Assembly: GCF_000374625.1 (NCBI RefSeq)
Contig: NZ_KB894766.1
Coordinates: forward strand, 62,001-126,000
Reading direction: 5' to 3'
Source: Allobrachymonas chironomi DSM 19884
GTDB taxonomy: Bacteria; Pseudomonadota; Gammaproteobacteria; Burkholderiales; Burkholderiaceae_C
Length of the DNA: 64,000 nucleotides
Notes under the pieces: model-generated
Database searches by the model: none
Seen by the model: the letters and a program-made list of their open reading frames with translations, nothing else
What the model was told of the DNA's origin: nothing
Program-made: the position numbers and the translations under genes
Shown here: positions 25,411 through 40,120 of the stretch, piece by piece
Layout of the letters: each line of letters begins with the position of its first letter
How positions within the stretch are numbered: position 1 is the first letter of the stretch

Positions 25411-25878
25411 ATGGATCTCCGCAAACTCAAAACCCTGATTGATCTGGTATCCGACTCCAATGTCGCGGAACTGGAAATCACGGAAGCCGAAGGCAAAGTC
25501 CGCATCGTCAAGGGCGGCCCCGAAATGGCAGCAGGCTATGTGCCTGCCATGATGCCCGTCGCCGCCCCGGCCCAGATGCCGGCCGCCGTTCCGGCTGCCG
25601 CACAGGCCGCTGCCCCCGCCGTTGAAGCAGCACCGGTCGAAACCGGCTTCCAGGTGAAATCCCCCATGGTCGGCACCTTCTACCGTGCCAGCAGCCCTGG
25701 TGCCAAGCCTTTTGTCGAAATCGGCAGCACGGTCAAGGAAGGCGAGACCCTGTGCATCGTCGAGGCCATGAAGATCCTGAACGAGATCGAATCCGAAAAG
25801 GCCGGAACCGTGACCAGCATCCTGTGCGACAACGGCGACGCCGTCGAATTCGGCCAGCCCCTGTTCGTGATCGAGTGA
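25411..25878 (+). CDS. accB: AccB, biotin carboxyl carrier protein
   Basis: A 155-residue carrier subunit of acetyl-CoA carboxylase, the first step of fatty acid synthesis. The N-terminal ~40 residues form the dimerisation segment, followed by an Ala/Pro-rich linker (about residues 47-74). The biotinyl domain has the modified Lys in '[18 protein letters not shown]', with EAMKI instead of the common EAMKM, as often seen in betaproteobacteria. The ATG at 25411 ([13 protein letters not shown]) matches the family start; an in-frame ATG at 25372 is unlikely. accC follows after 93 bp. Confidence 0.95.
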   Translation: MDLRKLKTLIDLVSDSNVAELEITEAEGKVRIVKGGPEMAAGYVPAMMPVAAPAQMPAAVPAAAQAAAPAVEAAPVETGFQVKSPMVGTFYRASSPGAKPFVEIGSTVKEGETLCIVEAMKILNEIESEKAGTVTSILCDNGDAVEFGQPLFVIE

Positions 25879-25971
25879 TGCATGCCGTGCCGACACTGAG
25901 CTGGCGGCACCCCTGCACGATCCCTTTCCGCGCAGCCTGTTGCGCGGCCCCTGAACAGTGAGGACACGACG

Positions 25972-27321
<1,350 letters not shown>

Positions 27322-27334
27322 TCGCCCGAGACCA

Positions 27335-27358
27335 GACCCGCCGCGTGCGGGTCTTTTT
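27335..27358 (+). terminator. Rho-independent terminator after accC
   Basis: Stem GACCCGC (27335-27341) with GCGGGTC (27347-27353), 5-base loop, T-run 27354-27358. Confidence 0.85.
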
Positions 27359-27381
27359 CCTGTTGCCCCGGATTCATCACC

Positions 27382-28293
27382 ATGTACGAACTGCGCCTGC
27401 TCTGCCCGGAAACCCACATTGAAACCCTGTGCGATGCACTGGATGCGCTGGATGCGCTCAGCGTCTCGGTCGAGGATGCCGATGCCCATACCGATGCCGA
27501 ACAGCCGCTGTTTGGCGAACCCGGCATGCCGGCCCCGCGTGAAGGCTGGCAGCGTTCGCTGCTGGTGGCCCTGTTTCCGGCCGAGGCCGCTGCCCAGGAG
27601 GCGGCACGCCTGCTGGCGCTGCAGGACTTCTTTGCCGATTCCCGCATCATCGGCGTACAACATGTGCCGGACCAGGACTGGGTGCGCCTGACGCAGTCCC
27701 AGTTCGCGCCGGTGGACATCACACCAAGCTTCTGGATCGTGCCGAGTTGGCATGAACCGCCGGCCGAAGCCGAACAGCTGATCCGCCTGGATCCGGGCCT
27801 GGCCTTTGGCACCGGTACCCACCCGACCACGCGCATGTGCCTGCGCTGGATTGCGCAGCACGGCATCCCCGGCGATCCGCAGCCATTGGGACGCGTGCTG
27901 GACTACGGCTGCGGCTCCGGCATTCTGGCGATTGGCGCCGGCAAGTTCGGCGCGGTAGACATCGACGCCGTCGATATCGATCCGGCTGCCGTCGAAGCCA
28001 CGCGCATCAATGCCGAAACCAACCATGTGCAGCTCAACGCCGGCCTGCCGGAGCTGGTCGATCCTGCCGCGGGCCGCTACCAGACCGTGCTGGCCAACAT
28101 CCTGGCCACGCCGCTCAAGGTGCTGGCACCGCTGCTGGTTGCCCATGTGGCAGCAGGCGGCCATCTGGTACTGGCCGGCATCCTGGAGCGCCAGGCCGAT
28201 GAACTCAAGGCGGCCTACGCGCCCTACATCCCGCTGGAGGTCGCCGACAGCGAGGACGGCTGGATCCTGATGACCGGCCACAAGGCGGCCTGA
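27382..28293 (+). CDS. prmA: PrmA, ribosomal protein L11 methyltransferase
   Basis: A 303-residue SAM-dependent enzyme that trimethylates ribosomal protein L11. The N-terminal substrate-binding domain (about residues 1-85) is followed by the catalytic domain. The signature 'DPGLAFGTGTHPTTRMCLRW' leads into motif I 'VLDYGCGSGILAIGAGKFGA', then 'VDIDPAAVEATRINAE' and 'VLANILATPLKVLAPLL'. Length is near the usual 293. It follows accBC as in other betaproteobacteria but lies beyond a terminator; a second terminator follows. Confidence 0.95.
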   Translation: MYELRLLCPETHIETLCDALDALDALSVSVEDADAHTDAEQPLFGEPGMPAPREGWQRSLLVALFPAEAAAQEAARLLALQDFFADSRIIGVQHVPDQDWVRLTQSQFAPVDITPSFWIVPSWHEPPAEAEQLIRLDPGLAFGTGTHPTTRMCLRWIAQHGIPGDPQPLGRVLDYGCGSGILAIGAGKFGAVDIDAVDIDPAAVEATRINAETNHVQLNAGLPELVDPAAGRYQTVLANILATPLKVLAPLLVAHVAAGGHLVLAGILERQADELKAAYAPYIPLEVADSEDGWILMTGHKAA

Positions 28294-28310
28294 TCACGCC
28301 CTCCTCTCCT

Positions 28311-28336
28311 GGCCGCTGACGTTGTCAGCGGCCTTT
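28311..28336 (+). terminator. Hairpin terminator after prmA
   Basis: A 10-bp perfect stem GGCCGCTGAC (28311-28320) with GTCAGCGGCC (28324-28333) and a 3-base loop. Only three T follow, so termination may be partial and allow read-through into the kinase gene. Confidence 0.7.
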
Positions 28337-28363
28337 CCGTACCCGATTCCCGCACGCATTCCC

Positions 28364-29269
28364 ATGTCCATCCTGATTTCCGGCTCCGTGGCCATCGACA
28401 TCATTCTCGAATTTGGCGGCCGTTTTGCCGACCATATCCTGCCCGAACAGATCGACAAGCTCAGCGTCTCCTTCCTCGCCCCGCAGATGCGCAGTGACTA
28501 CGGTGGCTGCGCCGGCAATATCGCCTACGCGCTGAAGCAGCTGGGCGGCACGCCGCTGCCGCTGGCCTCGGTGGGTCGCGATGGCGGCCATTATCTGGAC
28601 CGCCTGCGCCAGCTCGGCATCAGCACGGCGCATGTGGCGGTGCTGCAGGACTGCTACACGGCACAGTGCACCATCGTGACCGACCAGCAGCAGAACCAGA
28701 TCACCGCCTTTCACCCCGGAGCCATGTCGCAGGCGCACCTGAACCCGGTGCCAACCGACACGCCGATCACGCTGGCGATGGTTTCGCCCAATGGCAAGGA
28801 AGCGATGCAGCAGCACGCACGGCAGCTGCATGCCGCCGGCATTCCCTTTGTCTTCGATCCGGGCCAGGGCCTGCCGCTGTTCAACGGCGAGGAACTGCAG
28901 CAGCTGGTCGATCTGGCCACCTGGGTCACGGTCAACGACTACGAGGCCCACCTGCTGTGCGAGCGTCTGGGCTATGACCGCGCCGCGCTGTCACGCCAGC
29001 TGCGCGGCCTGGCCGTGACACTGGGTGAACACGGCTGTGAAGTATGGGTGGACGGCGCCTGCCGCGAAGTGCCGCCGGTAGCAGCTGCTGCCGTGGTAGA
29101 TCCGACCGGGTGCGGCGATGCCTGGCGTGGTGCCCTGCTGTACGGGCTGGAACAGGGTTGGGATCTGGTACGTTGCGCGAAGCTGGGCAACTACCTGGGC
29201 GCACTCAAGATTGCCCACCGTGGCCCGCAAAACTACCAGCCTGATCCGCAGGTAGTGGCCGGCTACTGA
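28364..29269 (+). CDS. PfkB-family carbohydrate/adenosine kinase
   Basis: A 301-residue cytoplasmic kinase of the ribokinase/PfkB family. Motif 1 is in 'GGCAGNIAYALKQLGGTPLP' and motif 2, with the catalytic Asp, in 'VVDPTGCGDAWRGALLYGLE' ('DPTGCGDAWRG', where ribokinases have DTxGAGD). The Cys-Gly-Asp variant and the N-terminus 'ILISGSVAIDIILEFGGRF' resemble proteins annotated as adenosine or sugar kinases that follow prmA in Burkholderiales. The substrate cannot be decided. It converges with the histone-like gene 6 bp away. Confidence 0.85.
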   Translation: MSILISGSVAIDIILEFGGRFADHILPEQIDKLSVSFLAPQMRSDYGGCAGNIAYALKQLGGTPLPLASVGRDGGHYLDRLRQLGISTAHVAVLQDCYTAQCTIVTDQQQNQITAFHPGAMSQAHLNPVPTDTPITLAMVSPNGKEAMQQHARQLHAAGIPFVFDPGQGLPLFNGEELQQLVDLATWVTVNDYEAHLLCERLGYDRAALSRQLRGLAVTLGEHGCEVWVDGACREVPPVAAAAVVDPTGCGDAWRGALLYGLEQGWDLVRCAKLGNYLGALKIAHRGPQNYQPDPQVVAGY

Positions 29270-29275
29270 GCCGGC

Positions 29276-29713
29276 TCAGGGCTTGGGACCGGTCGGAAAC
29301 GGCCAGTTGCCCAGCGGGCTGATGCGGGTACGCGCAACCGGTGCTGTGGCCGTGCTGACGGCAGCGACCTTGCCATTGGCATTGGGTTTGCTGGCGGCAC
29401 TGGCGCGCTTGCGCGTGGCCGTGGTGGGCCTGGCGACAGCGGGAGCGCTTGCAGATTCGGCCGCCGGCTTGGCGGCCGTCTTGCGGGTGGCCGTTGCCCT
29501 GGTCGCCGTTGTCTTGGCTGCAGTGGTTTTGGCAGCAGCCGTTTTTGCCGCCGCCGTGCGGGTGCGGCTGGCTGGTGCTGCTGCAGTGCTGGCAGCTTCC
29601 GGTGCAGTCACGGCAACAGTCGCCGACTTGGCGGCCGGCTTCTTGCGCGGCGCAGCGGGGGCGGACGGACTTGTTGCAGTTGCGGATGCGGCCGGTTTCT
29701 TGGCGCTAGCCAT
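29276..29713 (-). CDS. Histone H1-like Lys/Ala-rich DNA-binding protein
   Basis: A 145-residue protein made almost wholly of Ala, Lys, Thr, Arg, Ser and Pro, with repeats such as 'TAAAKTAAAKTTAAKTTATR' that resemble eukaryotic H1 tails and Bordetella/Burkholderia histone-like proteins. It probably binds DNA without sequence preference through its charge. The last 15 residues, ending 'PLGNWPFPTGPKP', differ in composition and may be a small interaction motif. SD AGGAGAG precedes the ATG, and a near-consensus promoter lies at 29746-29774. The antisense strand is open over the same span but encodes only hydrophobic low-complexity sequence. Confidence 0.8.
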   Translation of the reverse strand: MASAKKPAASATATSPSAPAAPRKKPAAKSATVAVTAPEAASTAAAPASRTRTAAAKTAAAKTTAAKTTATRATATRKTAAKPAAESASAPAVARPTTATRKRASAASKPNANGKVAAVSTATAPVARTRISPLGNWPFPTGPKP

Positions 29714-29745
29714 GGGACTCTCCTGAGCAGCAGGTTTAATTTTGT

Positions 29746-29774
29746 ATTATGGAACCAAGTGCTGTCAGATGCAA
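29746..29774 (-). promoter_or_regulatory. Sigma-70-type promoter of the histone-like gene
   Basis: Read on the minus strand: -35 TTGCAT (29774-29769), 17-bp spacer, -10 CATAAT (29751-29746), about 30 bp before the ATG at 29713. Confidence 0.6.
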
Positions 29775-29846
29775 TGGTTTCAAGCAGTTCACCTGCTGTA
29801 CACGCCAGAATTGCGGTATGGCTGCCACACACCGCATGACCGCAAC

Positions 29847-30440
29847 TCAGGACTGACGATCTGCGTCCAGTACGCCGGGCGGAAAGACCGCCTCCGGCCA
29901 GCCGCTCAGGCGCGCCAGCAGCGGCCAGTCAAAACCGGCACCGGGATCGCACTTGCGACCGGGCGCAATATGCTCGTGGCCGGCCACATGCGCCAGCGGG
30001 TAATGCTGGCGGATCGCCTGTGCCAGCTCGGCCAGCGCAACGTATTGCGCCAGCTCGAAGCGCTCGCCCTCCAGCCCCTCCAGCTCGATGCCGATGGAAT
30101 CGTCATTGCAGTTGCTGCGGCCGCGCCAGCAGGAGGTGCCGGCATGCCAGGCCCGGTCATCGCAGCTGACAAACTGCCAGATCTGGCCATCGCGCCGGAT
30201 CAGGAAATGGGCCGATACCTCCAGGCCACGGATCTGCTGGAAATACGGGTGCGCATCCCAGTCCAGCGTGTTGGCGAACAGCTGCAGGATTTCCGGGCCG
30301 CCATACCGGCCCGGCGGCAGGCTGATGGAATGCACCACCAGCAAGTCGATCTGCGCCCCTGCCGGACGCGGCCCGAAATTGGGCGATGGCTGCTGCTGCG
30401 CCAGACGGCACCAGCCATCCTGCCACAAGGGGGTTGTCAT
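29847..30440 (-). CDS. ampD: AmpD, N-acetyl-anhydromuramyl-L-alanine amidase
   Basis: A 197-residue cytoplasmic zinc amidase that removes the peptide from anhydro-muropeptides during wall recycling; in many Gram-negatives its loss derepresses AmpC. The first zinc His is in 'LLVVHSISLPPGRYGG'. The others lie in 'HVAGHEHIAPGRKCDPGAGF', where Cys replaces the usual Thr/Ser next to the zinc-binding Asp. Other landmarks are 'VSAHFLIRRDGQIWQFV' and 'SIGIELEG'. The ATG at 30438-30440 overlaps the upstream gene's stop (ATGA). It complements mpl at 22565. Confidence 0.94.
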   Translation of the reverse strand: MTTPLWQDGWCRLAQQQPSPNFGPRPAGAQIDLLVVHSISLPPGRYGGPEILQLFANTLDWDAHPYFQQIRGLEVSAHFLIRRDGQIWQFVSCDDRAWHAGTSCWRGRSNCNDDSIGIELEGLEGERFELAQYVALAELAQAIRQHYPLAHVAGHEHIAPGRKCDPGAGFDWPLLARLSGWPEAVFPPGVLDADRQS

Positions 30441-30685
30441 GCCGTGTCCTTGCGCGCGGCCTGACGGGCCTGCTGCGCGTGTTCCTGGCCGCAGTACCAC
30501 TGTCCGCCCTGCTGCAAGGCATCCTGGCGCGCCAGATGCACGCCGCAGTGGGCGCAGCGCACCATGGCTTGCGGCACGCGCGGTGCCTGCTGCTGCGCCT
30601 GCGCCTCGCGGATGTCCTGCCGGCGGTTGTGCCGCCAGAGCCAGAATACCGCGCCAATGACGAGAAGAACGACCAGATATTTCAT
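30437..30685 (-). CDS. PP0621-family small membrane-anchored zinc-ribbon-like protein
   Basis: An 82-residue protein with an N-terminal membrane segment ('YLVVLLVIGAVFWLW') and a short soluble domain with a metal-binding pattern: CxxC in 'MVRCAHCGVHLARQDAL' then 'WYCGQEHAQQA'. This matches the PP0621 family found next to ampD or the ffh-ccsA pair in pseudomonads and betaproteobacteria. Function unknown. The gene overlaps ampD by 4 bp and follows the CcsA-like gene closely, forming a three-gene minus-strand unit. Confidence 0.85.
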   Translation of the reverse strand: MKYLVVLLVIGAVFWLWRHNRRQDIREAQAQQQAPRVPQAMVRCAHCGVHLARQDALQQGGQWYCGQEHAQQARQAARKDTA

Positions 30686-30700
30686 GATGGGAGACGTGTC

Positions 30701-31531
30701 TCAGGACAGGCGGCGCAACAGCACCTCGAGCACGAAGTGGTAGCCCACATAGCTCAACAGCAGCAGGCCGGCCCCGGCATAGACCATGCGCACGGCCCGG
30801 CTGCCACGCCAGCCGAGTCGCCAGCGGCCCCAGAGCAGGGCCGCAAACACCAGCCAGGACAGCAGCGAGAAAATGGTCTTGTGGCTCCAGCGCCAACCGC
30901 CGGTCAGGCCATAGAGCTGCTCGCCAAACAGCCAGCCCTGCACGATGGTGATGGTGAGCAAAATGAAGCCGAGCGTGACGAAACGGAAAGTCAGCCGTTC
31001 CAGCGTCAGCAGCGGCAGCATCGGAGTGCTGGTGGCGGCATCTTCCTGCAGCAGCGCCGGGCCGTCACGCATGCGCAGTTCGGCACGCGACATCAGCCAG
31101 GCGTGCAGCACGGCTACGGCAAACAGGCCATAGGACGCCACACCGAGCGCCAGGTGCAGCGGCAGCCACTCGGATGCCGGCGACTGCAACAGCGGGCCGG
31201 GGAACAGCCAGGCCAGCAGCACCGTCACCGCGCCGATCAGGGCCAGCCGCCAGCGCAGCTGCTGCAGCGCGTAGTTGCGGCTTTCGATGGCATAGGCCAG
31301 CAGTGCCAGCAGTGCCGTCATGGACAGCGCCGGACCGAAACCGAAGCGCAGCGGGTGGGTCAGGCCGAGCGCGATCACCAGCGCATGCAGCACGGCGGCG
31401 GTACCCAGCAGCACGCTGCCGCCATGCCCGAGACGCTGGCGCGCATGGCTGACGCCGGCCGCTGCCAGGTAGGCCAGCACACTGGCAAGCGACAGCAGGG
31501 GGACGGCGGACTGGGCACTGGCTACAATCAT
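30701..31531 (-). CDS. CcsA/HemX-like (YpjD) cytochrome-assembly membrane protein
   Basis: A 276-residue polytopic inner-membrane protein with about eight helices, of the CcsA-like family found beside ffh in proteobacteria (YpjD). The late segment 'GWRWSHKTIFSLLSWLVFAA' carries the conserved His of the WWD-less CcsA relatives. The ATG at 31529-31531 (MIVASAQS) is chosen; an in-frame extension upstream overlaps the ffh leader region. It may take part in haem handling or signal-recognition-linked membrane functions, neither proven. Divergent from ffh. Confidence 0.85.
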   Translation of the reverse strand: MIVASAQSAVPLLSLASVLAYLAAAGVSHARQRLGHGGSVLLGTAAVLHALVIALGLTHPLRFGFGPALSMTALLALLAYAIESRNYALQQLRWRLALIGAVTVLLAWLFPGPLLQSPASEWLPLHLALGVASYGLFAVAVLHAWLMSRAELRMRDGPALLQEDAATSTPMLPLLTLERLTFRFVTLGFILLTITIVQGWLFGEQLYGLTGGWRWSHKTIFSLLSWLVFAALLWGRWRLGWRGSRAVRMVYAGAGLLLLSYVGYHFVLEVLLRRLS

Positions 31532-31641
31532 GGCTAAAGTGTATCCCTTCCGCTGCACCGCATGCGTCCGGCGGGATGTTTTCTGCATGCGCCGCTGCTG
31601 CGCCTGCCTGTTTCCCCTTTTCTGAAAGCGAAAGCGCCGCC

Positions 31642-33075
31642 ATGGCCTCTGCCCTTACCGACAAACTCTCGCGCCTCGTCAAGAACCTGAGCGGCCAGGC
31701 GCGCATTACCGAAAGCAACGTCTCCGACATGCTGCGCGAGGTGCGCATGGCCCTGCTGGAGGCCGACGTGGCGCTGCCGGTGGTGAAGGATTTCATCGCC
31801 CGCGTCAAGGACAAGGCCATGGGCCAGGAGGTGCTGGGATCGCTCAAGCCCGGCCAGGCCCTGGTGGGCATCGTCAACCGCGAGCTGGCCGCCACCATGG
31901 GCGAAGGCATCAGCGATCTGAACCTGTCGGTGCAGCCGCCGGCGGTGATCCTGATGGCCGGCCTGCAGGGCGCGGGCAAGACCACCACCACCGCCAAGCT
32001 GGCCAAGCACCTGATCGAGAAGCGCAAGAAGAAGGTGCTGACGGTATCGGGCGACGTGTACCGCCCTGCTGCCATCGAGCAGCTCAAGACGGTGACGCAG
32101 CAGGTGGGGGCCGAATGGTTCCCGAGTGCGCCCGACCAGAAGCCGGTGGACATCGCCCGGGCTGCGCTCGACTATGCGCGCAAGCACTATATCGACGTGC
32201 TGTTGGTGGACACGGCCGGCCGTCTGGCGATCGACGAAGCGATGATGGCGGAGATCAAGGCGCTGCACGAGGCCATCAACCCGGTGGAAACGCTGCTGGT
32301 GGTGGATGCCATGCAGGGTCAGGACGCGGCCAATACGGCGCGTGCCTTCAAGGAGGTGCTGCCGCTGACCGGCGTGGTGCTGACCAAGCTCGACGGTGAT
32401 GCGCGCGGTGGTGCGGCGCTGTCGGTGCGCCAGATTGCGCAGGCCCCGATCAAGTTTGCCGGTGTCAGCGAGAAGATGGACGGCCTGGAGCAGTTCGATG
32501 CCGAACGCCACGCTGGTCGCATTCTGGGCATGGGCGACATCGTGGCGCTGGTCGAGCAGGTCACCTCCGGCGTCGACATGGAGGCCGCGCAGAAGCTGGC
32601 GGCCAAGGTCAAGAAGGGTGATACCTTCGACCTGAACGATTTCCTCGGCCAGCTGCAGCAGATGAAGCAGATGGGCGGCCTGTCCAGCCTGATGGACAAG
32701 CTGCCGACCCAGCTCACCGCCAAGGCCACGCAGACCGACATGGATCGTGCCGAGAAGGACATCAAGCGCAAGGAAGGCATCATCTGCAGCATGACGGCGC
32801 AGGAGCGCAAGAAGCCCGAGCTGATCAAGGCCACACGCAAGCGCCGCATTGCGGCGGGCGCCGGCGTGCAGGTGCAGGAAGTGAACCGTCTGCTCAAGGA
32901 GTTCGAGCAGATGCAGGACATGATGAAGAAGATGAAGGGCGGCGGCCTGATGAAGATGATGCGCCGCATGGGCGGCATGAAGGGCATGGGCGGCATGTTC
33001 GGTGGCGGCGGTGGCCTGCCTCCGGGCGGCTTCCCGCCGGGGGGCTTCCCTCCGGGTGGCGGCCTGCCACGCTAA
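31642..33075 (+). CDS. ffh: Ffh, signal recognition particle GTPase
   Basis: A 477-residue SRP54 homologue that binds 4.5S RNA and signal peptides and docks to FtsY for co-translational membrane targeting. The N-domain is followed by the G-domain with 'GLQGAGKTTTTAKLA' (G1), 'LLVDTAGRLAID' (G3) and 'LTKLDGDARGGAAL' (G4). The Met-rich M-domain ends in 'FEQMQDMMKKMKGGGLMKM'. The extreme C-terminus adds Gly/Pro repeats (three 'PPGGF'-like units) longer than in E. coli. Followed by a strong terminator. Confidence 0.97.
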   Translation: MASALTDKLSRLVKNLSGQARITESNVSDMLREVRMALLEADVALPVVKDFIARVKDKAMGQEVLGSLKPGQALVGIVNRELAATMGEGISDLNLSVQPPAVILMAGLQGAGKTTTTAKLAKHLIEKRKKKVLTVSGDVYRPAAIEQLKTVTQQVGAEWFPSAPDQKPVDIARAALDYARKHYIDVLLVDTAGRLAIDEAMMAEIKALHEAINPVETLLVVDAMQGQDAANTARAFKEVLPLTGVVLTKLDGDARGGAALSVRQIAQAPIKFAGVSEKMDGLEQFDAERHAGRILGMGDIVALVEQVTSGVDMEAAQKLAAKVKKGDTFDLNDFLGQLQQMKQMGGLSSLMDKLPTQLTAKATQTDMDRAEKDIKRKEGIICSMTAQERKKPELIKATRKRRIAAGAGVQVQEVNRLLKEFEQMQDMMKKMKGGGLMKMMRRMGGMKGMGGMFGGGGGLPPGGFPPGGFPPGGGLPR

Positions 33076-33102
33076 GCCGGCCTGCCCGCTGGCCCGTCAT
33101 GC

Positions 33103-33137
33103 AAATGGCTCCGTCGATGCGGAGCCATTTGTCTTTT
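33103..33137 (+). terminator. Rho-independent terminator of ffh
   Basis: An 11-bp stem AAATGGCTCCG (33103-33113) with CGGAGCCATTT (33120-33130), 6-base loop, then GTCTTTTT. Confidence 0.9.
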
Positions 33138-33187
33138 TGCAGCCTGCTTCTGGCGGCAAGCGTACACCCTGAATGTGGAGCGCTGGC

Positions 33188-33358
33188 TTAATTGGGGTCC
33201 TTGGCGCGGGTCCGGGCCACGGCGGACAGGATGCCCAGACCGAACAGGGTCACGGCACCGATGATGATGTACATCTCCGGCACGCCGGCCACGGACGCAC
33301 CCCAGGCCAGGCCGCCAATGAAGATCAGGAAACCGATCATGTAGAGAACGAAAGACAT
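33188..33358 (-). CDS. Small two-helix membrane protein, unknown
   Basis: A 56-residue hydrophobic protein beginning 'MSFVLYMIGFLIFIGGLAWG' and containing a second helix 'YIIIGAVTLFGLGILSAVA', with a short basic tail ending KDPN. A strong SD (GAGGAGGTT) 6 bases before the ATG supports this start over a longer in-frame one. The two-helix hairpin lies between ffh and gltD and faces away from ffh. The family is not recognised beyond a small inner-membrane protein. Confidence 0.75.
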   Translation of the reverse strand: MSFVLYMIGFLIFIGGLAWGASVAGVPEMYIIIGAVTLFGLGILSAVARTRAKDPN

Positions 33359-33471
33359 GGCAACCTCCTCATGTGTGTTTGTTGCATGGCCTCCATTCTG
33401 ATGGGCAGCCTGCCGGCCAGCCATCGGCGCAGCGCTGATCCACGTGTCGGAACAGGCCGACAGCTGAGCCG

Positions 33472-33507
33472 AAAAACAGCCCCCATCTCCTGGCGGAGCG
33501 GGGGCTG
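33472..33507 (-). terminator. Rho-independent terminator of gltBD
   Basis: On the minus strand a stem CAGCCCCC with GGGGGCTG (arms at 33500-33507 and 33477-33484) is followed by five T (33476-33472). It lies 25 bp past the gltD stop. Confidence 0.85.
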
Positions 33508-33532
33508 CAGGCACGGGCGCTGAGCGGCCGGA

Positions 33533-35011
33533 TCAGCGCGGCAGCACGCTGGAACCCATCAGGTACTGGTCCACCGCACGTGCCGCCTGGCGGCCTTCGC
33601 GGATGGCCCAGACCACCAGCGACTGGCCACGGCGCACGTCACCGGCAGCGAACACGCCGGGTACGCTGGTGGCATAGCCGCCCTGCTCCTCGGTCGTGGC
33701 ACGGGCGTTGTGGCGTGCATCGGCCTCGACACCAAAGGCCTGGAGCACGGCAGGCACCGGGTGCACAAAGCCCATGGCCAGCAGCACCAGATCTGCCGGC
33801 AGGGTTTCCTCGCTGCCGGGCACCTCGGTCGGCTTGCCGTCCTGCCATTCCAGGCGCACGGTCTTGACCGCCACGACACGGCCCTTGTCCTTGCCGGTAC
33901 CGGCCACGAATTCCTTGGTGGCGATGGCAAATTCACGCGTGCAGCCCTCGTCGTGGCTGGAGCTGGTGCGCAGCTTGAGCGGCCAGTAGGGCCAGGTCAG
34001 CGGACGGTTTTCTTCCTCGGGCGGCTGCGGCAGCAGTTCGAACTGGGTCACGCTGGCCGCGCCGTGGCGGTTGCTGGTACCGACACAGTCACTGCCGGTG
34101 TCGCCACCGCCGATGACGATCACGTGCTTGCCGTCGGCACGCAGCTGCTTGGGCAGCTTGTCGCCGGCGTTGACCTTGTTCTGCTGCGGCAGGAACTCCA
34201 TGGCAAAGTGCACGCCATCCAGCGCGCGGCCCGGCACCGGCAGGTCACGGCTCTGCTCGCTGCCGGTAGTCAGCAGCACGGCATCGAAATCCTTCTGCAG
34301 CTGTCTGGCACTGATGCTGTCCCTGGCCCAGTTGGTGACCTTGCTGTCTGCCGGCCAGTCGCCCACCACCACGCCGGTGCGGAATTCCACGCCTTCGGCC
34401 TGCATCTGCTCGATGCGGCGATCGATATGGGATTTTTCCAGCTTGAAATCGGGGATGCCGTAGCGCAGCAGGCCGCCGACACGGTCATTCTTCTCGAACA
34501 CGGTAACGCTGTGACCGGCACGGGCCAGCTGCTGGGCCGCTGCCATGCCAGCCGGGCCACCGCCCACCACGGCCACCTTCTTGCCGGTTTTCTGCGCTGC
34601 CACCTGCGGCTTGACCCAGCCATTTTCCCAGCCGCGATCGATGATGGCGTGCTCGATCGACTTGATGCCGACCGGAGACTTGTCGATGTTCAGCGTGCAG
34701 GCCGCCTCGCACGGGGCCGGGCAGATGCGGCCGGTGAAGTCGGGAAAGTTGTTGGTGCTGTGCAGCACCTCCAGCGCATCCTGCCAGTCCTGGGCATAGA
34801 CCAGGTTGTTGAAGTCCGGAATGATGTTGTTGACCGGGCAACCGTTGTTGCAGAACGGCGTGCCGCAGTCCATGCAGCGTGCCGCCTGCACCTTGGCCTG
34901 TGCGTCGTCCAGGCCAATGACGAATTCGCGGTAGTGCTTGAGGCGTTCCCTGACCGGACGGTAACCCTCTTCCAGCCGCTCGTATTCCATGAATCCAGTG
35001 ATTTTTCCCAT
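33533..35011 (-). CDS. gltD: GltD, glutamate synthase small subunit
   Basis: A 492-residue NADPH-binding flavoprotein subunit of glutamate synthase (GOGAT), feeding electrons to GltB. The N-terminal iron-sulfur region has '[19 protein letters not shown]' and '[15 protein letters not shown]'. The FAD fold has '[20 protein letters not shown]', and the NADPH fold '[15 protein letters not shown]'. Length and domain order are standard. It lies 35 bp downstream of gltB in the same operon, which ends at the terminator 33472-33507. Confidence 0.96.
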   Translation of the reverse strand: MGKITGFMEYERLEEGYRPVRERLKHYREFVIGLDDAQAKVQAARCMDCGTPFCNNGCPVNNIIPDFNNLVYAQDWQDALEVLHSTNNFPDFTGRICPAPCEAACTLNIDKSPVGIKSIEHAIIDRGWENGWVKPQVAAQKTGKKVAVVGGGPAGMAAAQQLARAGHSVTVFEKNDRVGGLLRYGIPDFKLEKSHIDRRIEQMQAEGVEFRTGVVVGDWPADSKVTNWARDSISARQLQKDFDAVLLTTGSEQSRDLPVPGRALDGVHFAMEFLPQQNKVNAGDKLPKQLRADGKHVIVIGGGDTGSDCVGTSNRHGAASVTQFELLPQPPEEENRPLTWPYWPLKLRTSSSHDEGCTREFAIATKEFVAGTGKDKGRVVAVKTVRLEWQDGKPTEVPGSEETLPADLVLLAMGFVHPVPAVLQAFGVEADARHNARATTEEQGGYATSVPGVFAAGDVRRGQSLVVWAIREGRQAARAVDQYLMGSSVLPR

Positions 35012-35046
35012 GATCGTCTTCCCTTGTCTGATGAAGGTTGCGGGGC

Positions 35047-39912
<4,866 letters not shown>

Positions 39913-40002
39913 ACGAAATATCCCGTTCAGAGAGTGGAGGGATGGTGCATCCCTTGACAGATCGGAGAATACGGCAAAAAAAGCGGGATTGCATCAAGAA
40001 TA

Positions 40003-40119
40003 AATGGGGTCAGATACCCATTAATTTCCTTGAAGAACCATCAGGCAATTTAATTGGGGGCATATTCAATTCATTGTTTTTAAAAAGAAAACCGCTTTTT
40101 CCAATACCCCGATGACCCC
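40003..40119. repeat. REP-like inverted repeats beside the RAYT gene
   Basis: An AT-rich 117-bp segment starts with AATGGG...CCCATT (40003-40008 and 40017-40022), enclosing GGGGTCA, and ends with TGACCCC (40113-40119), the reverse complement of GGGGTCA at 40006-40012. GGGGTCAGACCCC-type palindromes commonly accompany RAYT genes in betaproteobacteria; this looks like a degenerate copy. It touches the 3' end of the RAYT gene. Confidence 0.5.
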
Positions 40120-40120
40120 T

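Noticed and set aside
29283-29726. A hydrophobic 147-codon plus-strand frame over the histone-like gene
   Set aside because: It is the antisense of Lys/Ala repeats, giving Val/Ala/Leu runs; the minus-strand gene has promoter, SD and known composition.
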